A DNA stretch of 64,000 bases from positions 3,782,001-3,846,000 of the forward strand of contig CP075496.1 of the NCBI GenBank assembly GCA_021613535.1, written 5' to 3'. The stretch is from Adineta vaga (Eukaryota > Rotifera). Positions 1 through 13,900 of this stretch are shown in pieces (the stretch's first letter is position 1; every line of letters starts with the position of its first letter). The notes beneath the pieces are model-generated. The model ran no database searches and was not told where the DNA came from. It was given only the letters and a program-made list of their open reading frames with translations. The translations under genes and the position numbers were made by a program.

Positions 1-1
1 A

Positions 2-115
2 CGAATTGTTGCTGATGGAAAAACTCGTTTTATTACAAGTTCAAATATTCCTGTATTAACAAAAGGTTATGGTGATATGGTTGATATTCGAGTAGAAAAA
101 ATCGATTTAATGTGA
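2..115 (+). CDS. C-terminal end of an unidentified protein (partial)
   Basis: An open frame runs from the window edge to TGA at 113-115 and encodes 37 residues ending in VRVEKIDLM-like sequence (RIVADGKTRF at the start, DIRVEKIDLM at the end). Codon use matches the other genes and it is followed by AT-rich non-coding DNA, so it is probably the last exon of a plus-strand gene that begins outside the window. I do not recognise the family from this fragment, and it could also be an open frame inside a longer 3' region. Confidence 0.5.
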   Translation, partial: RIVADGKTRFITSSNIPVLTKGYGDMVDIRVEKIDLM

Positions 116-1754
116 TAAACGTCCTCACCCCAAACAAAAAACAAACCTATGACGAACGAACAAATTGTTCTTTCTCAGAAATGTTAAAGTTTTCTTTTCT
201 GTGTGCTTGTATTGTGTAAAATAAAACATGAAAACAAAATTCGAACAACCTCTGTATAATCATGCAACAATAAACAATTGAAATCTTCTTTTGTATAAGA
301 GATTTTTTCGAGTTGATCATTGTAGTTGACATATACTTTCAAAGAAAATTGTTTATGTGCTCATTTATGCACGAGATTTGATCAAATAATTCATTATTAG
401 CAAGAAGGTCATGAGATAGTAATCAAATATCATGAAAACTAAATGAATAATCAAATTGAAAGGAAAGTTTTTTTTCCCCGTTATTCATAGGAATATAAAC
501 ATAGTTAGATTTTGACAGATTCTTTTTATTGCTATATTAATATTCTCATTAAGAAAAAGAAAAGAGAAATCTGTTGTTTTTGATAAGTTGATTAAGTTCA
601 TTTGCTATGAAGTGTGTTGCATATTTTCTTTGTTATTCAAGTACTTATTGATGTTATAGGAGAGAGAAAGAAACAGACAAAAGTCGATGATGTATTCTAT
701 TTGGATTTGATCTTTTTTTCCTACGAACTATTCAATGACATTTCTTAACAATAAAAAAGACATAAACACTATGAACGATTCCTTGATATCTACAAATTGA
801 AGTATCAGATCTGATATGACTAAAAAGAGAATCGTGTTATGTGCTCGAGGGAAATTCAGGTTAACTATCACGATGTTTACTTTACTGTTGAAATTGTTAT
901 TGTTCTTCTGATAAAATAGTCTGTAAATCAATAAAATGCAAAAATTAACCGAAGAAAAGAGAGTTTTGAATTATTAATTCGTTATATTTATCTTTACTGG
1001 ATTTTTTCTTAGAACAAATAATGTGAAGGTACAGTTATACTCTTTTTATCTAATTATTAAATCAATGATCTATATAATAATAATAAATTTTATTAGACAA
1101 GACGAATATATTTAGTAAAGATATATATATATTTATGTCTTTCCATTGTCATTGATTTTTGTACTAGAATAAACTTTAAAAACATTTTTCAAGCTCATTA
1201 ATTTATTCTACTTGAAGAAAGAAATAATCTGATTAAACTATTCAACTTTTCCTACAGTTTTCATTACTTTAATTTCTCTTCGTAGAAAATTATCAATTTA
1301 AATGAGTTTATATACGAGTAGCATGTCAATTAATTCTAGATGTTCTTCGATAATAATAAATATCGAGAGAGATTTTTCTAAAGCTCACAAATATTTTAAT
1401 AGTACATCATGAGGTATATCCAGTTGATTTGAAACGAAAAGAAATAATAATTATTGTAGAATATAACGATGAAAAAAATTTCAATTGAATCACTCTAGTC
1501 ATGCGTTCCATTTATAAATGATGAAATAGAATGAAACAGTTTTTGACTTATGTCAACAAGATCGTTTTATTTATTGTTTTTTTTTATCAGAATTCAACAA
1601 AATTCATATACACATATCACATAAATAACAATGCAGACGTCAATAAAATTAAGAGTATAACAGAATAAGACGCAAAGCAAAAAATTGAAAGTTATTAGGA
1701 AAGAAAAGAAAAGAAAAGAAAGAAAGAAAGAATACTTTTTAAAAAATCTCTTGT
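116..1754. other. intergenic, no gene recognised
   Basis: AT-rich DNA between two convergent gene ends. The only open frames are short, lysine/phenylalanine-rich and without family resemblance. It contains a purine-rich AAAGA/AAAG microsatellite at about 1700-1730 just downstream of the phosphate carrier stop codon. Confidence 0.6.
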
Positions 1755-3147
1755 TCAACTTTTCACACTTAAATCACGTATTAACGGTTCTTTGTCACTA
1801 GTAAATCCGTATCTTTTCTGTAGTGAAAGTGGTGGCTGTGGCGGTGGTGGTCGTGGTAATGCTAAAACGACTTTGACAGTATCATAAATAAACCATTGCA
1901 AAGCTGTTAACGTTCCAATCATGAAAATTCGTGGACCAAGACCTTTCCATAAACCTAGCGAACAAATAAAAAGAAACATTTTCTATGTGCTTTCACAATC
2001 ATTCAATTTACCAGCAAAGCCAACACGTCGAACAGCATCAAATAAGCTAAGGCCTTTTTCATTATTTAATTTTGATACAATTGTGTCAGCTGGATGACTG
2101 ATAATAGCACAAAATATTCCAGCAATATATCCCGCTATAAATGTGACACCTAATTGTTCAGTTTTTGTACATTGTTCTCGTGGCTTAGGAACAACATATT
2201 TATATAGAGCTTCGACTGTACGTTCGAAACATGCAAATTTCATCATCGTGTAGGGTATTTGACGTAGCCATAATGGAACAATACCTTTATAGAACCTACA
2301 TATAAATATAGAAAGCTCGACTTCTATTTAAAAAAAACAGATATTTCATTCTTCTCTTACCCATAAAATCCTTCTTCCGCTAGAAAGAAAAAGAGAAAAG
2401 TTATGATAAAACAAAATATTTTGAAAAGAAAATCTTCATACCATAAAGTTTTGGTAAACCTTGCCTGAGTGTCGATGCCCAATTATCTTGTGTTTGTATT
2501 CGTACTTTAGTTGCTTCCCATGGAGCGAGAGCGACATCAGCAAAAAATTCTGCTGATGCACTTGATAATAAATAAAGTAATGTTCGATAAAGATAAGCAT
2601 TTTCTTCACCAAGAATACCACTATAGAATACTTTAAAAAGTTCATAAAATCCAAATTTTGCAAGACCTTGTAGAGAATAACCAATCATAGTTGGTGCCCA
2701 ACCTTTAGTTAAACCCATGAGACCTTCTTCTCTAAATTAATTGATTTTATTTATTCAAATAAACATCATAGTTTGTAAACATACGCTATAGTGACTTTGA
2801 AACCATTGATGAGATTCACATATTTTTGAGGTTTGACTTGTAAACGACATTTAATAAGATCCTACGATAATCAAAGACATCAAACACAAATTCTAGATAT
2901 TCTTTCGATCTATGTTAGTAAATAACATACTAGTGGAACAACGGCTGTATGTGTAACACCACAACTTATCATTCCACCAAGTCCACAGTAACTATAATAT
3001 TTAACTGAACCATATTCACAACTGTAATGTTCTAAAAATAAAGAAAAGTGACTTAAAAAACAACTCATGTCGTTCCATACCTTTTCCATTTGGATGATTC
3101 AAAGAAGACAAATTAAACAGATCACCAATCGATCGTAGAATTCCCAT
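1755..3147 (-). CDS. SLC25A3: mitochondrial phosphate carrier protein
   Basis: This is the inner-membrane carrier that imports inorganic phosphate into the matrix for ATP synthesis. Seven exons on the minus strand (3147-3081, 3031-2931, 2861-2785, 2731-2442, 2379-2361, 2295-2012, 1954-1755) give 345 residues. Hallmarks are [20 protein letters not shown] (first carrier repeat), [20 protein letters not shown], the second-repeat motif [30 protein letters not shown], the third-repeat [12 protein letters not shown], and [14 protein letters not shown] followed by a proline stretch. One internal exon is only 19 nt and is needed to keep frame. The mitochondrial presequence seems short compared with the mammalian protein. 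The ATG at 3147 follows a TTGATAG acceptor directly, so the mRNA is either trans-spliced or has a 5' untranslated exon. Identity is secure; minor splice-site shifts are possible. Confidence 0.95.
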
Positions 3148-4996
3148 CTATCAACATACATAGAGCAAAAGTTTACTTCAAATAGTTTCTTTCACAATAC
3201 ATACAACACATTTGAAAGGAAGAATAGCCACCAATCGAATTAGTGTGATAATATAACTAATCAATCGATTTTCGAAAATTTCTTGCGTTTTCATGGTAAA
3301 CCAACGAGTTTTAGGAAGATGATGTGTTCTGTAAATAGAATAAATTTGATATTGCAGATATGTTCTATAAAAAATAAAATCATTCAATTTCCTGTCTAAT
3401 GGATCATCATCTAGTTGATATAGAACGTTGAGCATACGTCAAATAAGTATTAATTTAGTGAATGTTACTTTTTTTCTGTTTTTTTTTATATCGAAAAACG
3501 AGATATAATATCCCCTTGGTCTTTTTCTTCTTTCTTTTCATACATATTTGAGACCAAATAAGATATTTCCTTCACTGCATTTAATACCTCTGTCATGTCA
3601 TGGACATGGTCTATTTATCGAACAGACGAAGAAAAAACGTATATTCAAGGAATTTCACCCTGAAAATAGTTATTTATTTACTTGTTTTTTTTCATTTAGA
3701 ACATATTTCAATATAACACATGACGACACGTTTAACAGACAGTAGCAGAACAGATGAAAAGTTCGAGACGTTGATCTAGAAAAAGAAAATGAAATAAATA
3801 GATTAAATGTATTTGTTAAGTAGATGAAGAAAGAAAGACCAAGATTAAGATTTGTCAAAAAAATTCCAACGTTATAATCTCATAATGATATGATTTTATC
3901 AACATTGAATACGTAATTGACATATAATTATTTAAAATATGTCTATAATACGAAAATCTCTTTTCGAACAAGCAAATTTGTCGAATATTTAGATTTTAAC
4001 AATTACAGAGAAAATAAAAACTTTCCTCTCGATCGTTTTCAAAGATTCGATTAGAGAACAGTATTTGATATCGTCACAGTATGTGTTAACATTTACTTAT
4101 GTATAATATATATTTGTAACAAGAAAGAAAGAAATAAGTTTCCTGTATCACCAAGTTTTCATTGGTTTGTAATAGCCATCATGATGTACCCAATACTACT
4201 CGACAACTCATCGATGATCGAAAAAATTTCAGTTGATTATATATCCATACAAATTTACTAAGTTTCTGATTACTTCTTTGAACTTCCAACCATAGATCTA
4301 CGAACATTTTCTACAACAAACTTACAATATGTGGCTCCATCTAGCAAATATATCTACAGTAAATGCTATAATCGAATCCATAATTAAAGTGAATTTTAAT
4401 AAAAGAACTGTCATTGCTTGAAAACTATGAGTCGGTATTTAAGAATAATGCTTGTTTATATCAATAAACTTTGATGTATATCGACAGTATTCTATCTGTA
4501 ATTGATTCAGTTTGTAAACTCTTAGCATATTTTTATATAAAATTCGTTACAGAGAAGAAGAAGAACGAATGATTGAAGCTTAGGTTTTTTGTTTTTGTTA
4601 TTTCTCAAGTAAATATATAAGTTTTTCAATCCATACATATCAAGTACTCTTAAAGTGTCATTGAAATATCTAAATAAATAGAAAAAAGCTTTTTCGTTTA
4701 TCTCCAACGTAGTTTGATGATACATAGAAAATAGTAACAGCTATTGTATATAATATATAGTATTTAAGAAAGAAAATCAAGAACAAGTTAAGTTTCAAGA
4801 TTATTTGCTATATAAAATCTCTTCATCAAATACTTCACGTGACTATTTTGTGAATATTGATGAAAATAACAGATATCTCTCCTTGACAACCTGTTGTTTT
4901 TTCGTTATCGATTCTTTTATATCTAAATAGATCTCTTCATTGACTTTGTTTATATAGTAATATTGACAAGTGCTTTATCTTGATGATCTTATCAGA
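3148..4996. other. intergenic, no gene recognised
   Basis: This gap separates the divergent SLC25A3 start and the next plus-strand gene, so it should contain both promoters. I see only short AT-rich open frames with biased composition, and no RNA gene. Confidence 0.55.
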
Positions 4997-5773
4997 ATGC
5001 GTTCATCAACTGCACCAATTCTTTTCTGGGGTTACTGGGCTAATTTAGTTTATATTATTGGTATGATAGGATATTTAACAATCGATACAATTAGTTATAA
5101 TTATACATCATTGAATAATACATTTTCATTTATTATTTATCTTTCTCTTGCAATTCTATTTGTGATTGATGCACTATTATATACTATTGATTGGTATATC
5201 TATGCAGTAAAATTGAGAAAATCAACAAATGAATCGATTCAATATCGTTCAGAATTTTTTGCATGTATTTTTCAAAATCTTGGTAGTTATTTTTATCTCA
5301 TTGGTGCTATTTTATCTTTTGATAAACTTCGATGGATTAATAAGATTCTATTGTTCAATCTCATCGGTATTTTCTCATTTCTAATTGAATCTATTTTTAC
5401 TTTACTTGGTTGGTTGATTATTTTTCGACGAAACTCTCAAAGTCATCCGAAAAAAAGTTGTACTATTCAAGTAATACATTAAAACTTTTAATTTTTGTTA
5501 GGCTACTTTTCTATATAGAACGTATATATATGGGCACATACATTTAATATTATTGGGAATTTCGTTTATCTATGTGCAATTATATTAGCTTATGATTGTT
5601 ATAAAAATCATAAGATTATTAGTTCTAATACTGTACTTTTAATACAAATCTTTGGTGATTTAGTGTATTTATTTGATGCTTATCTTTATCATGAATGTTG
5701 GCAACGTGACGCTGACAAATTGATTACTTATACTGAACAAGAGTCTGATAAAAATCATGAAAATAATAAATGA
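4997..5773 (+). CDS. orphan multi-pass membrane protein
   Basis: Two exons (4997-5470 and 5519-5773) give about 242 residues; the intron is 48 bp and only the AG at 5517-5518 keeps the frame open. The protein has about six hydrophobic segments in two similar groups: WGYWANLVYIIGMIGYL, a segment ending FVIDALLYTIDW, FQNLGSYFYLIGAIL, IFSFLIESIFTLLGWLIIF, then after the intron NIIGNFVYLCAIILAYDC and LIQIFGDLVYLFDAYLY. The recurring pattern (aromatic-rich helix, acidic residue, LLY) suggests an internally duplicated three-segment unit. The C-terminus is hydrophilic and acidic (TEQESDKNHENNK). A GTG 27 bp upstream is in frame, but the first ATG is 4997 and an upstream exon cannot be excluded. I do not recognise the family. 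Confidence 0.65.
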
Positions 5774-7121
5774 AAATTTCTAACCAATAGAAGTTCATCT
5801 CTCTTCTACATAGGAAAATAACTGCTAACAGTTGATTGGGAAGCAAAACACACATGAAGTTAATTTTTACATGTATGAAAACACCAATTAATTCGATCAG
5901 ATAAAATCTGTTTACCATGAGTATTGTACGATATTTCGAATCTGCCTATTATTTGAAATAGTTCTAAATAAATACATCGAACAGATGAAAGTTTTTCTCT
6001 TTGTCATTATTCATGTCAACTACGACGAAGGAATCTTTCCCATATAACTTGAATATATGGTGGGATGAGAAAGAAAACTATATTACAAGTAATTGTTCTT
6101 TCCATTTTCTCTTTGCTTCTATTTTCTTATGTTATTAATTCCGGAACACATCTATCACATACGTTAATCTTCAGTCGTGTATTCAGTTGATTGATAGTAT
6201 GTTGATCAATTGATATTTATTGATAGAAGCATTTTTTTATTAACAAAACATTTTTCTATTCTTCCTGTCGTTCGTGTTAAAACGACAATCGAACAGATTA
6301 AGTCGCTTGCAAATGTTTATTAGAAATCAAATATGTCTCATGATGTCTGATGTCACACATCTAACATCTCTTTATGATTAAATCGATGGAATCGTAGTGT
6401 GAAACTAATGCGATTAGATCATCATCATCATTATTATTATCAACAATATCATGTTGTTCGATAGAGAAGTAGAAGAAAAAGAGAGAGAGAGAACAAAATC
6501 GTCAAGAAGATTGCTGTCAACTAATTTTGACTAAAAGGCTAAATATCGATAATTGAGATGCGTCTGTTTTTCTCATTGAATAAATAAACTAACGACAACG
6601 AATTTTAACAGTTTGTACAAGCATACAGACAATCAATAGACTAATGAATGAACATCACTGCTAGGCTATAATATATCAGAGCAAGAAGCTTTATGCATCA
6701 AAAGAAAAGTAGCCGCCATACGATCTAAGGAGAAAGTGAGACGTTAATTCATCGAAGAAGAAAACATTGTTTTATATATCAACTAAACGATTCGAGTAAA
6801 CATCCGGATCTAGTGACACCGTCAGTCTTATTATTATTATCTTACAGACGATCAATCAATCGATTATATTTAGCAGTGTAAAAAGAGAAATTAGCATAGT
6901 TGAGAAAAAAAACAAAGCGGCAAATAATCTTGGAATATTCATGTTGGTTAAGATCTAGATTATTTTCTTTCTTTTATAAAAGTGAATATGAGTATACGTA
7001 TACAAAGAGAAAGAAAAAAAGAAACGAGACATTAAAACAAAACAAAAAACAACAAGAAAATACGACGAACAAAGTGTATGTATATTTTGTATATATATGT
7101 CAATAAGATAAAATGTTCAAT
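5774..7121. other. intergenic, no gene recognised
   Basis: AT-rich spacer between the 3' ends of two convergent genes. It holds short GA-rich runs around 6475-6492 and 7005-7050 and small TAT/ATT microsatellites, but no convincing coding or RNA gene signal. Confidence 0.55.
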
Positions 7122-8594
7122 TTAACGATCTCCTGTTTTATTGGCTGCTGCTACTGCTGCAGCTGCTTCTTGTTGATGACGTTTAAGAAGTTTTTCATAG
7201 GCTGTTGCTAATGCTGCTGGATGTGTCTGAGCAAAATGATGAAGGAAATTAGCAGATAATGGCGGTGGTGGATAGAGACCGGCAAATTGATGTGTAGGAT
7301 GCAATGGTGGTGGTAATAATGATAAATGATTTTCACGTTGATTTGAACTATTTGATTGAGGATGAAGGAGTGGAGGTGGAAAAAACATGGATGGACGAAA
7401 ATCAAATGATGGTCCGTTTTGATGTGGTGTTGCTAATGTTGGTATAGGTGTAAACGCTGATTTTGTTGTTGGTCCTGCTGCTGTAACTGATGTTGGAACA
7501 TCACTTTGTAATTGATTTTGAATTGATATAATATTATCACCTAATGTTATAAAATGATCAATAGTTTTAGCTAAATCTCCTTGACATGACGATAGAGCAG
7601 TCATTAATACTGAACGTTTTTGCATAGGAAAAACACGTTCAAGTATATCAACATGAGACATATTATGTCGACGAATTTTTGTACGTGGTGATATGGTATT
7701 GGTTTGTTGTTCATCAGTAATCGAACCCGATGAATCTTCATTTGAATGTACACCTGATGTATTTGATGTTGTAGTTGTTCCTTCATCAGCACTTCGTTTT
7801 GTTGAACTTGTTGGACTACTACCTGTTTTAGGTGAAGATCCTGATACAACTGATTCATGATCATTTCGTGGAGAATTCGATGAAGAAGCATGGTCACCTG
7901 AATAAATAAATCATTTTTAGAAAAAAAGTCTTTTCTTCTTTTTCTAATTTCATATAAATATATACTATAACAAATTTTCAGTCTTTCAAACACGTACATT
8001 TTCTCTGTCTTCATCTTATTGACATATTCTCATATAAGAAAATGCATGTACGCATACACAGATACACAAAGAATGTCGGCATTTAGTTTATTAGTTATGA
8101 ATGAAAATTCTACAAACTATCAAATTTACCTTCATCATCATCGTCATCTTCATGACTACCATTTGATGATGTCACTGCACCCCAAACAGGTCCAGGCTAT
8201 AAAAATTTAAAGAAAAAAAATATAAGTTTAGTTGTTTTTTTCTTTTTCTATTAAAATATTAAATCTGGCTTTTTTCACTTACTGGTAATTGATTAAAAGG
8301 TGAAAGACAACGAACACGTAAAGCAATTGCATCTTCACTTGCTTGTTGTCGTTTTAAAGCAACTTGTGCTGCCATAACACGTTGTCGTTCAGCAATTAAA
8401 ATACATTTAGCACAAGCACAATCACGAAATTTACAATGACGTTTATGTCCTTTCAACCAGGAGATCATTCCATGATTTCGGCAACGTGCACATTTTGGAC
8501 GTCGTACACCACGTTGTTCACCTAATTGATAAGTAACTGATGGTACAGCGTTCGAAGCAGACGATGATGTTGACATCAAACCAACGATATTCAT
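7122..8594 (-). CDS. DMRT transcription factor (DM + DMA domains)
   Basis: A doublesex/mab-3-related, sequence-specific DNA-binding regulator. Three exons (8594-8283, 8196-8130, 7897-7122) give 384 residues. The DM zinc module occupies about residues 25-85: [20 protein letters not shown], then [14 protein letters not shown] with the interleaved Cys/His ligands, and the basic recognition tail [16 protein letters not shown]. An acidic, Ser/Thr-rich linker follows, and then a CUE-like DMA domain ([32 protein letters not shown]), which places it in the DMRT A/93B group rather than DMRT1. The C-terminal third is Pro-, His- and Ala-rich. The ATG at 8594 is chosen because the open frame upstream (to 8693) is hydrophobic and preceded by pyrimidine runs typical of a 5' UTR or acceptor. 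Confidence 0.93.
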
Positions 8595-10903
8595 AAGTGC
8601 ATTCGACACAAGGTTAGATACAGCAAAAAAAAGAAGAAAAAAATCAAAAGAAAAAGAATATATGATTAGTTCGTCAGTTGCCCTTTTCTCCAACGGGAAG
8701 CCGGTCCGATATGATGGTATCGTTTTAGCTTGTTGTGTTCTTTTTTTTCTCTTTTCGTCGTATTACTTTTCTCGATACTCTTTCTTTTCTTATTGGCTCC
8801 TGTTTGCTATTGGTTCTCATCGATGGCTACAGCCAATTGTATAAGCGAAAGAATATATCTCACTCGATTAGTATCGCTCTCTTTCGATTCTTTTCTTTTT
8901 CTCTTCTCTTTCTCACTCTTGCATTTGACTTGTCTACAATCGTAGGACAACAGAGAAAAAGAAGAAGAAGAAGGGAAAAAAGCAGATACGTGCCATTTAA
9001 TATATTGAGATGGATTGCAATTTTCTATGTTCTCTTCCCTTTCGGGTGTGGATATTAATATTGATGTATGTGTAGGCTGCAGGAGGCCGTATTGAAACAA
9101 AGAAATAAACGAGCAAAAAGCAAAAAGGCGACAAAGATAATGTTACGAAAAGCGCCTGCTCACGTTCTCATAAAACAAAGAAGAAGAAGAAGAAGGAGAA
9201 AAAAGATTATAATTTTCATAAAATGGATGTTCATGATGGTAGATATGCCAATCATTGAATGTTTATTGATTTAATTTTCTCATTAGACCGTTTAAAAAAG
9301 ATTTCTTCTGTCATGTGTTCATCGTTTTCAATAAAATCTGGGACAGATGTGTGTGTCGAATTAAACGCTTTGTAAACAAATAGATGTACAAATACATATA
9401 TATATATATATATTTATGAAATCTAAACTCTGTTTAATAACAAATGAAAAGGAAAATCTAGTTCATGCTTTCACATATGCATAGTCATGATCAATTAGAC
9501 TGATTTGCTGTCTTTACCTCCTAGTTTTCTTTCTAATCGCACAACTGATCTTCTGAACAGGGAGCGGCACGGCAGGGAAACATGTTGTGTTTGCCGGTTA
9601 GTAAGTAAATATCGCACATATACATCTAATGATTAGGTCAAACTGAACATGAGCGTCTTGTTTTTTTTGAGCACTACTCGATATTATTAATGTTTATTCA
9701 AACATTGTACGAAAATCAATATAGAAAAAAAAAGAAAAGATAAGAATTGGTGATGTTGATGTGTTTTATAACAAAATAATAGTACGTTCTATTGATAAGT
9801 GACGAGTCACTCGACGACAACAGTGATGGTGCTTGCATTGTATTCCCATACACTTATACTATCAGTCAATTTGTTCTATTCAAAGATTAGAATAGAGACA
9901 GACAATGTATTGCTTCGATTTTCAAATCGATGAGTATCAAGCTAAGATAACTAATGTTAAAGAATGAAATTCGCTTAAATTGTGTATTTTTTCTTCACCA
10001 AAATATTTAATCAATGAAACAAATCTTCGTATAGCTGACGTCATCATTCGATGACTTATCAGAAGCTTTTAATCAATACATTTATGGAATATTTATATTG
10101 ACATCAGATTAACATTAATAGACATTCAGTTTCTCTTTCAAAGTAATTGTTAATGAAGAAACTTCTCTAAGAAAAAGAAAATTTGAATTAGGTAAATATT
10201 GACTTGATTTCATGCAATCAATCTTCTAGTTGATATATCCACGATTTCCGACACGAAGAAAAATATTGAAGATCCTAGCCAATGAAATGAGTACAAAAGA
10301 AGATTTGATTATCTTTATTGGTTATTGATTGAATCGAAGAGAAAGAGAAGAAAGTAAATACGAAATTCTCTTGTTTTTATGTAATATATTTTACATGCTG
10401 AATATTTTCACGTACGGATCAGTTGCAGGTCATGTTTGAAATCGACTCTTTCTGTCTTCCTGTCATCCGCTTTTACGAAAATAAGCTAAACATTATATGC
10501 TTACCTAACTTTTGATTGTCAATTTCAAATACATATGTCATATCACCGCCGCCGCCGCTATTCATCCAAATCGTCAGAGATGACATGTACATACAATAGG
10601 AAAAGAATTGTCTTTGAAATACGATAGGATATGTCTCAGACTCTTTAATAAAGCTTGTCGAAGGAATAAATATGTATAGTTTAAACTGTTTATGTCGATG
10701 ATTCGGATCAACGTCGATTTATAAGGAATAGAACAAAGCTCAGTTGAAACTGATTTTCGAAAAGATGAAAGAATGAAAGTAATCTCTCCTATTTTGATAG
10801 AATGAATATTAATTATGATAAATGATACGCATTCATGAAGAAACAAATCAATTTAATATAAATATAAATTGAGTGAAAAATAGAACATATATATTTATTC
10901 AAT
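8595..10903. other. intergenic between DMRT promoter and LRGUK 3' end; simple repeats
   Basis: No gene seen. Pyrimidine/purine-skewed tracts lie immediately upstream of DMRT (8630-9200, including an AAG-repeat run at about 8958-8970 and 9178-9205). There is a TA dinucleotide run at about 9395-9412 and a short CCG run at about 10547-10559. The skewed tracts produce long overlapping open frames on both strands that I regard as artefacts. Confidence 0.55.
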
Positions 10904-13900
10904 TTAACTTCGAACTGAAATATTGTCATCCATATCTCCATGTAAATCATGTGAAAGATTTTGATCAAGTAATAATAAATCATCTTGATCAATATCATTA
11001 CCAAGACTTGAATCAGGTGTTTGACTCAATGGATCATTTTGAAGATCATTCGATGGTGCAGATTTTGTATCACGGTGATCACTTGATCGACTATTTGATA
11101 CATTAGCACTATCCGTACGAAGAGAAAGTGGAATTGTTTTCGAGATTTCTCGTCGAAGTTGACTTTGTATATTCGTAGTTTTAGCATCGAATAGTTCTTT
11201 AATACGTAATTTTGCTGATGCACGAAGTGCAAATTCTGATGACATCATCGCTGGTGGAGCTGATCCACCATATCTTAATCGAAGATTTGGATTTATTCCT
11301 TGTTGAATTGGCGAGTCAACAGATGGATGAGACGAATTACGACAGCCTGTTGCATTTGTCGATGGCAAAAACGAATCTATGAAAGAAGAAAACACAAATA
11401 TTAATATCATAAAAGCTGTGCAATTCAGCGATATGTGAAACCTGATCGTTGAATATCGAAATCATCAAAGCGTTTGATTTCATCAGATGTATTTGGTCGA
11501 GGAGCATCAAATCGATCATCTTCCAAACCTAAATAGCTTATTACAAGATCACGTAACTGATCATAACCATCATCAAGACTATCTAAATTCATATGGATAT
11601 TTAGAAAAGGAAGAGTTAAAACTAGATTTCATACTTGTTAAAATGAATGCATCAAAAAAACCTGGATGTGTTCGATTATATTCTGCATAAAGTTCAACTC
11701 GATTTAATGCCATTTTAATTTCACCATCATCAAAACCTTGTAATTGTAAACGACGTTCATGAATTTGACGATCCATTGGTAAGAGAAGAACACATCGAGG
11801 TTCAAAATGAGATTGTTTTATTGATAAAAGTCCCTAGTTAAATAAATATTCAAGAAAATAAGAAAAGCATTTGATCAATTCAATTTGAAATACTTCAAGT
11901 TCAATTTGTACAACACAAGCTAAACCTTCACGAGCGACATTTTCAATTGATGAACGTTGAAGTCCATTCCAATCACCATAATATTCATAACAACATAGGA
12001 ATTCGCCCTAAGAATCCAATCAGAGGAAAATGTATTTTGTTTTTTACAAAGATTTTCTTTACAAACTTTAGTCACATCTTCTTCGTATTGTTCATGTTTG
12101 ATAAATATATGATCAACACCATCTTTTTCATTATTACGTTTTTCACGTGCTGTATGTAAAGGCCTAAAAAGAATTAAAATTTCTCTTCTATCAATCTAAT
12201 TGTTTGTAGATAACGTGAAGAGCTCTGTCTATTGTAACTGTCGATACGAAATTAGAATTGCTTGAATGACAGTGAAATCATATTCCTAAAAACAAGTTCT
12301 GTCCAATCAATTCGTTATTTACCCATAACCAAAAAATTCACCAAATTCTTCGACCAATCGATGAGCTAATTCAATTCTTCCACAACCTTCTGGCCCTGAT
12401 AAAATTAACATTGGATAGGGTGTCTCAATATTTGGTAAAGTACTAAATATCAAAAGAAATTGTCTTCAATTCATGAATATCAATTCTTTACCTTTCTTGC
12501 ACTCGATGATCTTGTAAAAAGGCAAAGACAACATTTGTCATATGATCTCTTGATGCGAAATATTCTGATGATGGATTAAACATCTGTTTTGACTCGACCT
12601 TATTTATAAAAAATAGATTTTCATCTGATTCCAAGTCTTCTTAGCATACTTTTTCAGTAACATCAATTTTTCGTCGATCAAGAATTGTTAAATGTTGTAA
12701 TTTAAAAATAACTGAAAGTCGATATTCATCAATTTCAGTTATTTTATTTCCACGTAAATTTAAATCTCGTAATAGACGATATTCACTAAGACGATCAATA
12801 TCAGCTAGATTATGAATCTAAATGAAAATGATCATAGAAGTGATTATTACATATCAAATTTGTCCTTTTTTACTTGATTATCAGCAAGATCGAGTACTTC
12901 AAGAAAACCTAATCGTTCTGGTATACTTTCTAATGAATTCAATTTATTACATGATAAATTTAATTGTTGTAAATATTGAAGCGTATCAAGATGTTCAATT
13001 TTATGAATTTGATTCGATCTCTAAATCATAAGAAACAAATCTTCTTTCTTTTGAAAAATATAATATAAATTGTTCAACATACTAAATTTAAATATTTAAG
13101 TGGTAAACCATCTAATTCTTCGATTCGATCAATACGATTATGTGCTAAACTTAAATGTTGTAATCGATAGCAGTTTTTTAAACCTTCTATTTTTGATATT
13201 TGATTATCTAGAAGTCAAATGATGTTTCTTTTGAGTATGTGAGGCGAAAATAATGAATTTACTATCAAGAACAAGTTTTTGTAGATAATGGAAATTTTCC
13301 AAATTTTCAATTTTTTCAATAAGATTGAAAGAAAAATCAGCTTCTTTTAAATTTCGTGGTGGCCAAAAATCAAATAATTTACGAATTTTATTATTTGATA
13401 CATCCAATTCAAGTAAATAACTTAAATTATTTAATGGTGACAAATCTGTAATAAGATCATTAAATAAAAACAGCAAATATTAGATGTATTCCTACCAGAT
13501 ATATTATTGTATGGTAATTCAATTCTTTGTAGATGAGTATAATTACTCAATATTGATATATCACGTAAACCATAGCCCTAACAAGAAAAAAGAAGTTCGT
13601 AGAGGAAATATATTCGATTGATCAATTACAGGTAATGTTAATGTTAAACATGCTACACTGGATCCAACGGCTGTTTTACCAATTTTTGAAACATGTTTAG
13701 CAACTGTTTCAGCATCAAGCATTCCAACAGCGAAATTATTTCCCACAGAGGAATTATCATGATATGATTCATCTCCGCGAGCAGTTGATGATAAATCAGT
13801 AGCTCTTCTATCATCTTGAGATACATCATGTTTAGAAAATTGTTGCGGCCGATTTAATGATGATATTGGAATACTGTCAGTTGTTCGTCGACTAAGATTA

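Noticed and set aside
8630-9274. Several overlapping open frames on both strands upstream of DMRT
   Set aside because: They are built from CT/GA-skewed low-complexity DNA (FFLFSF, KRRRRRE), have no domain and overlap on opposite strands.
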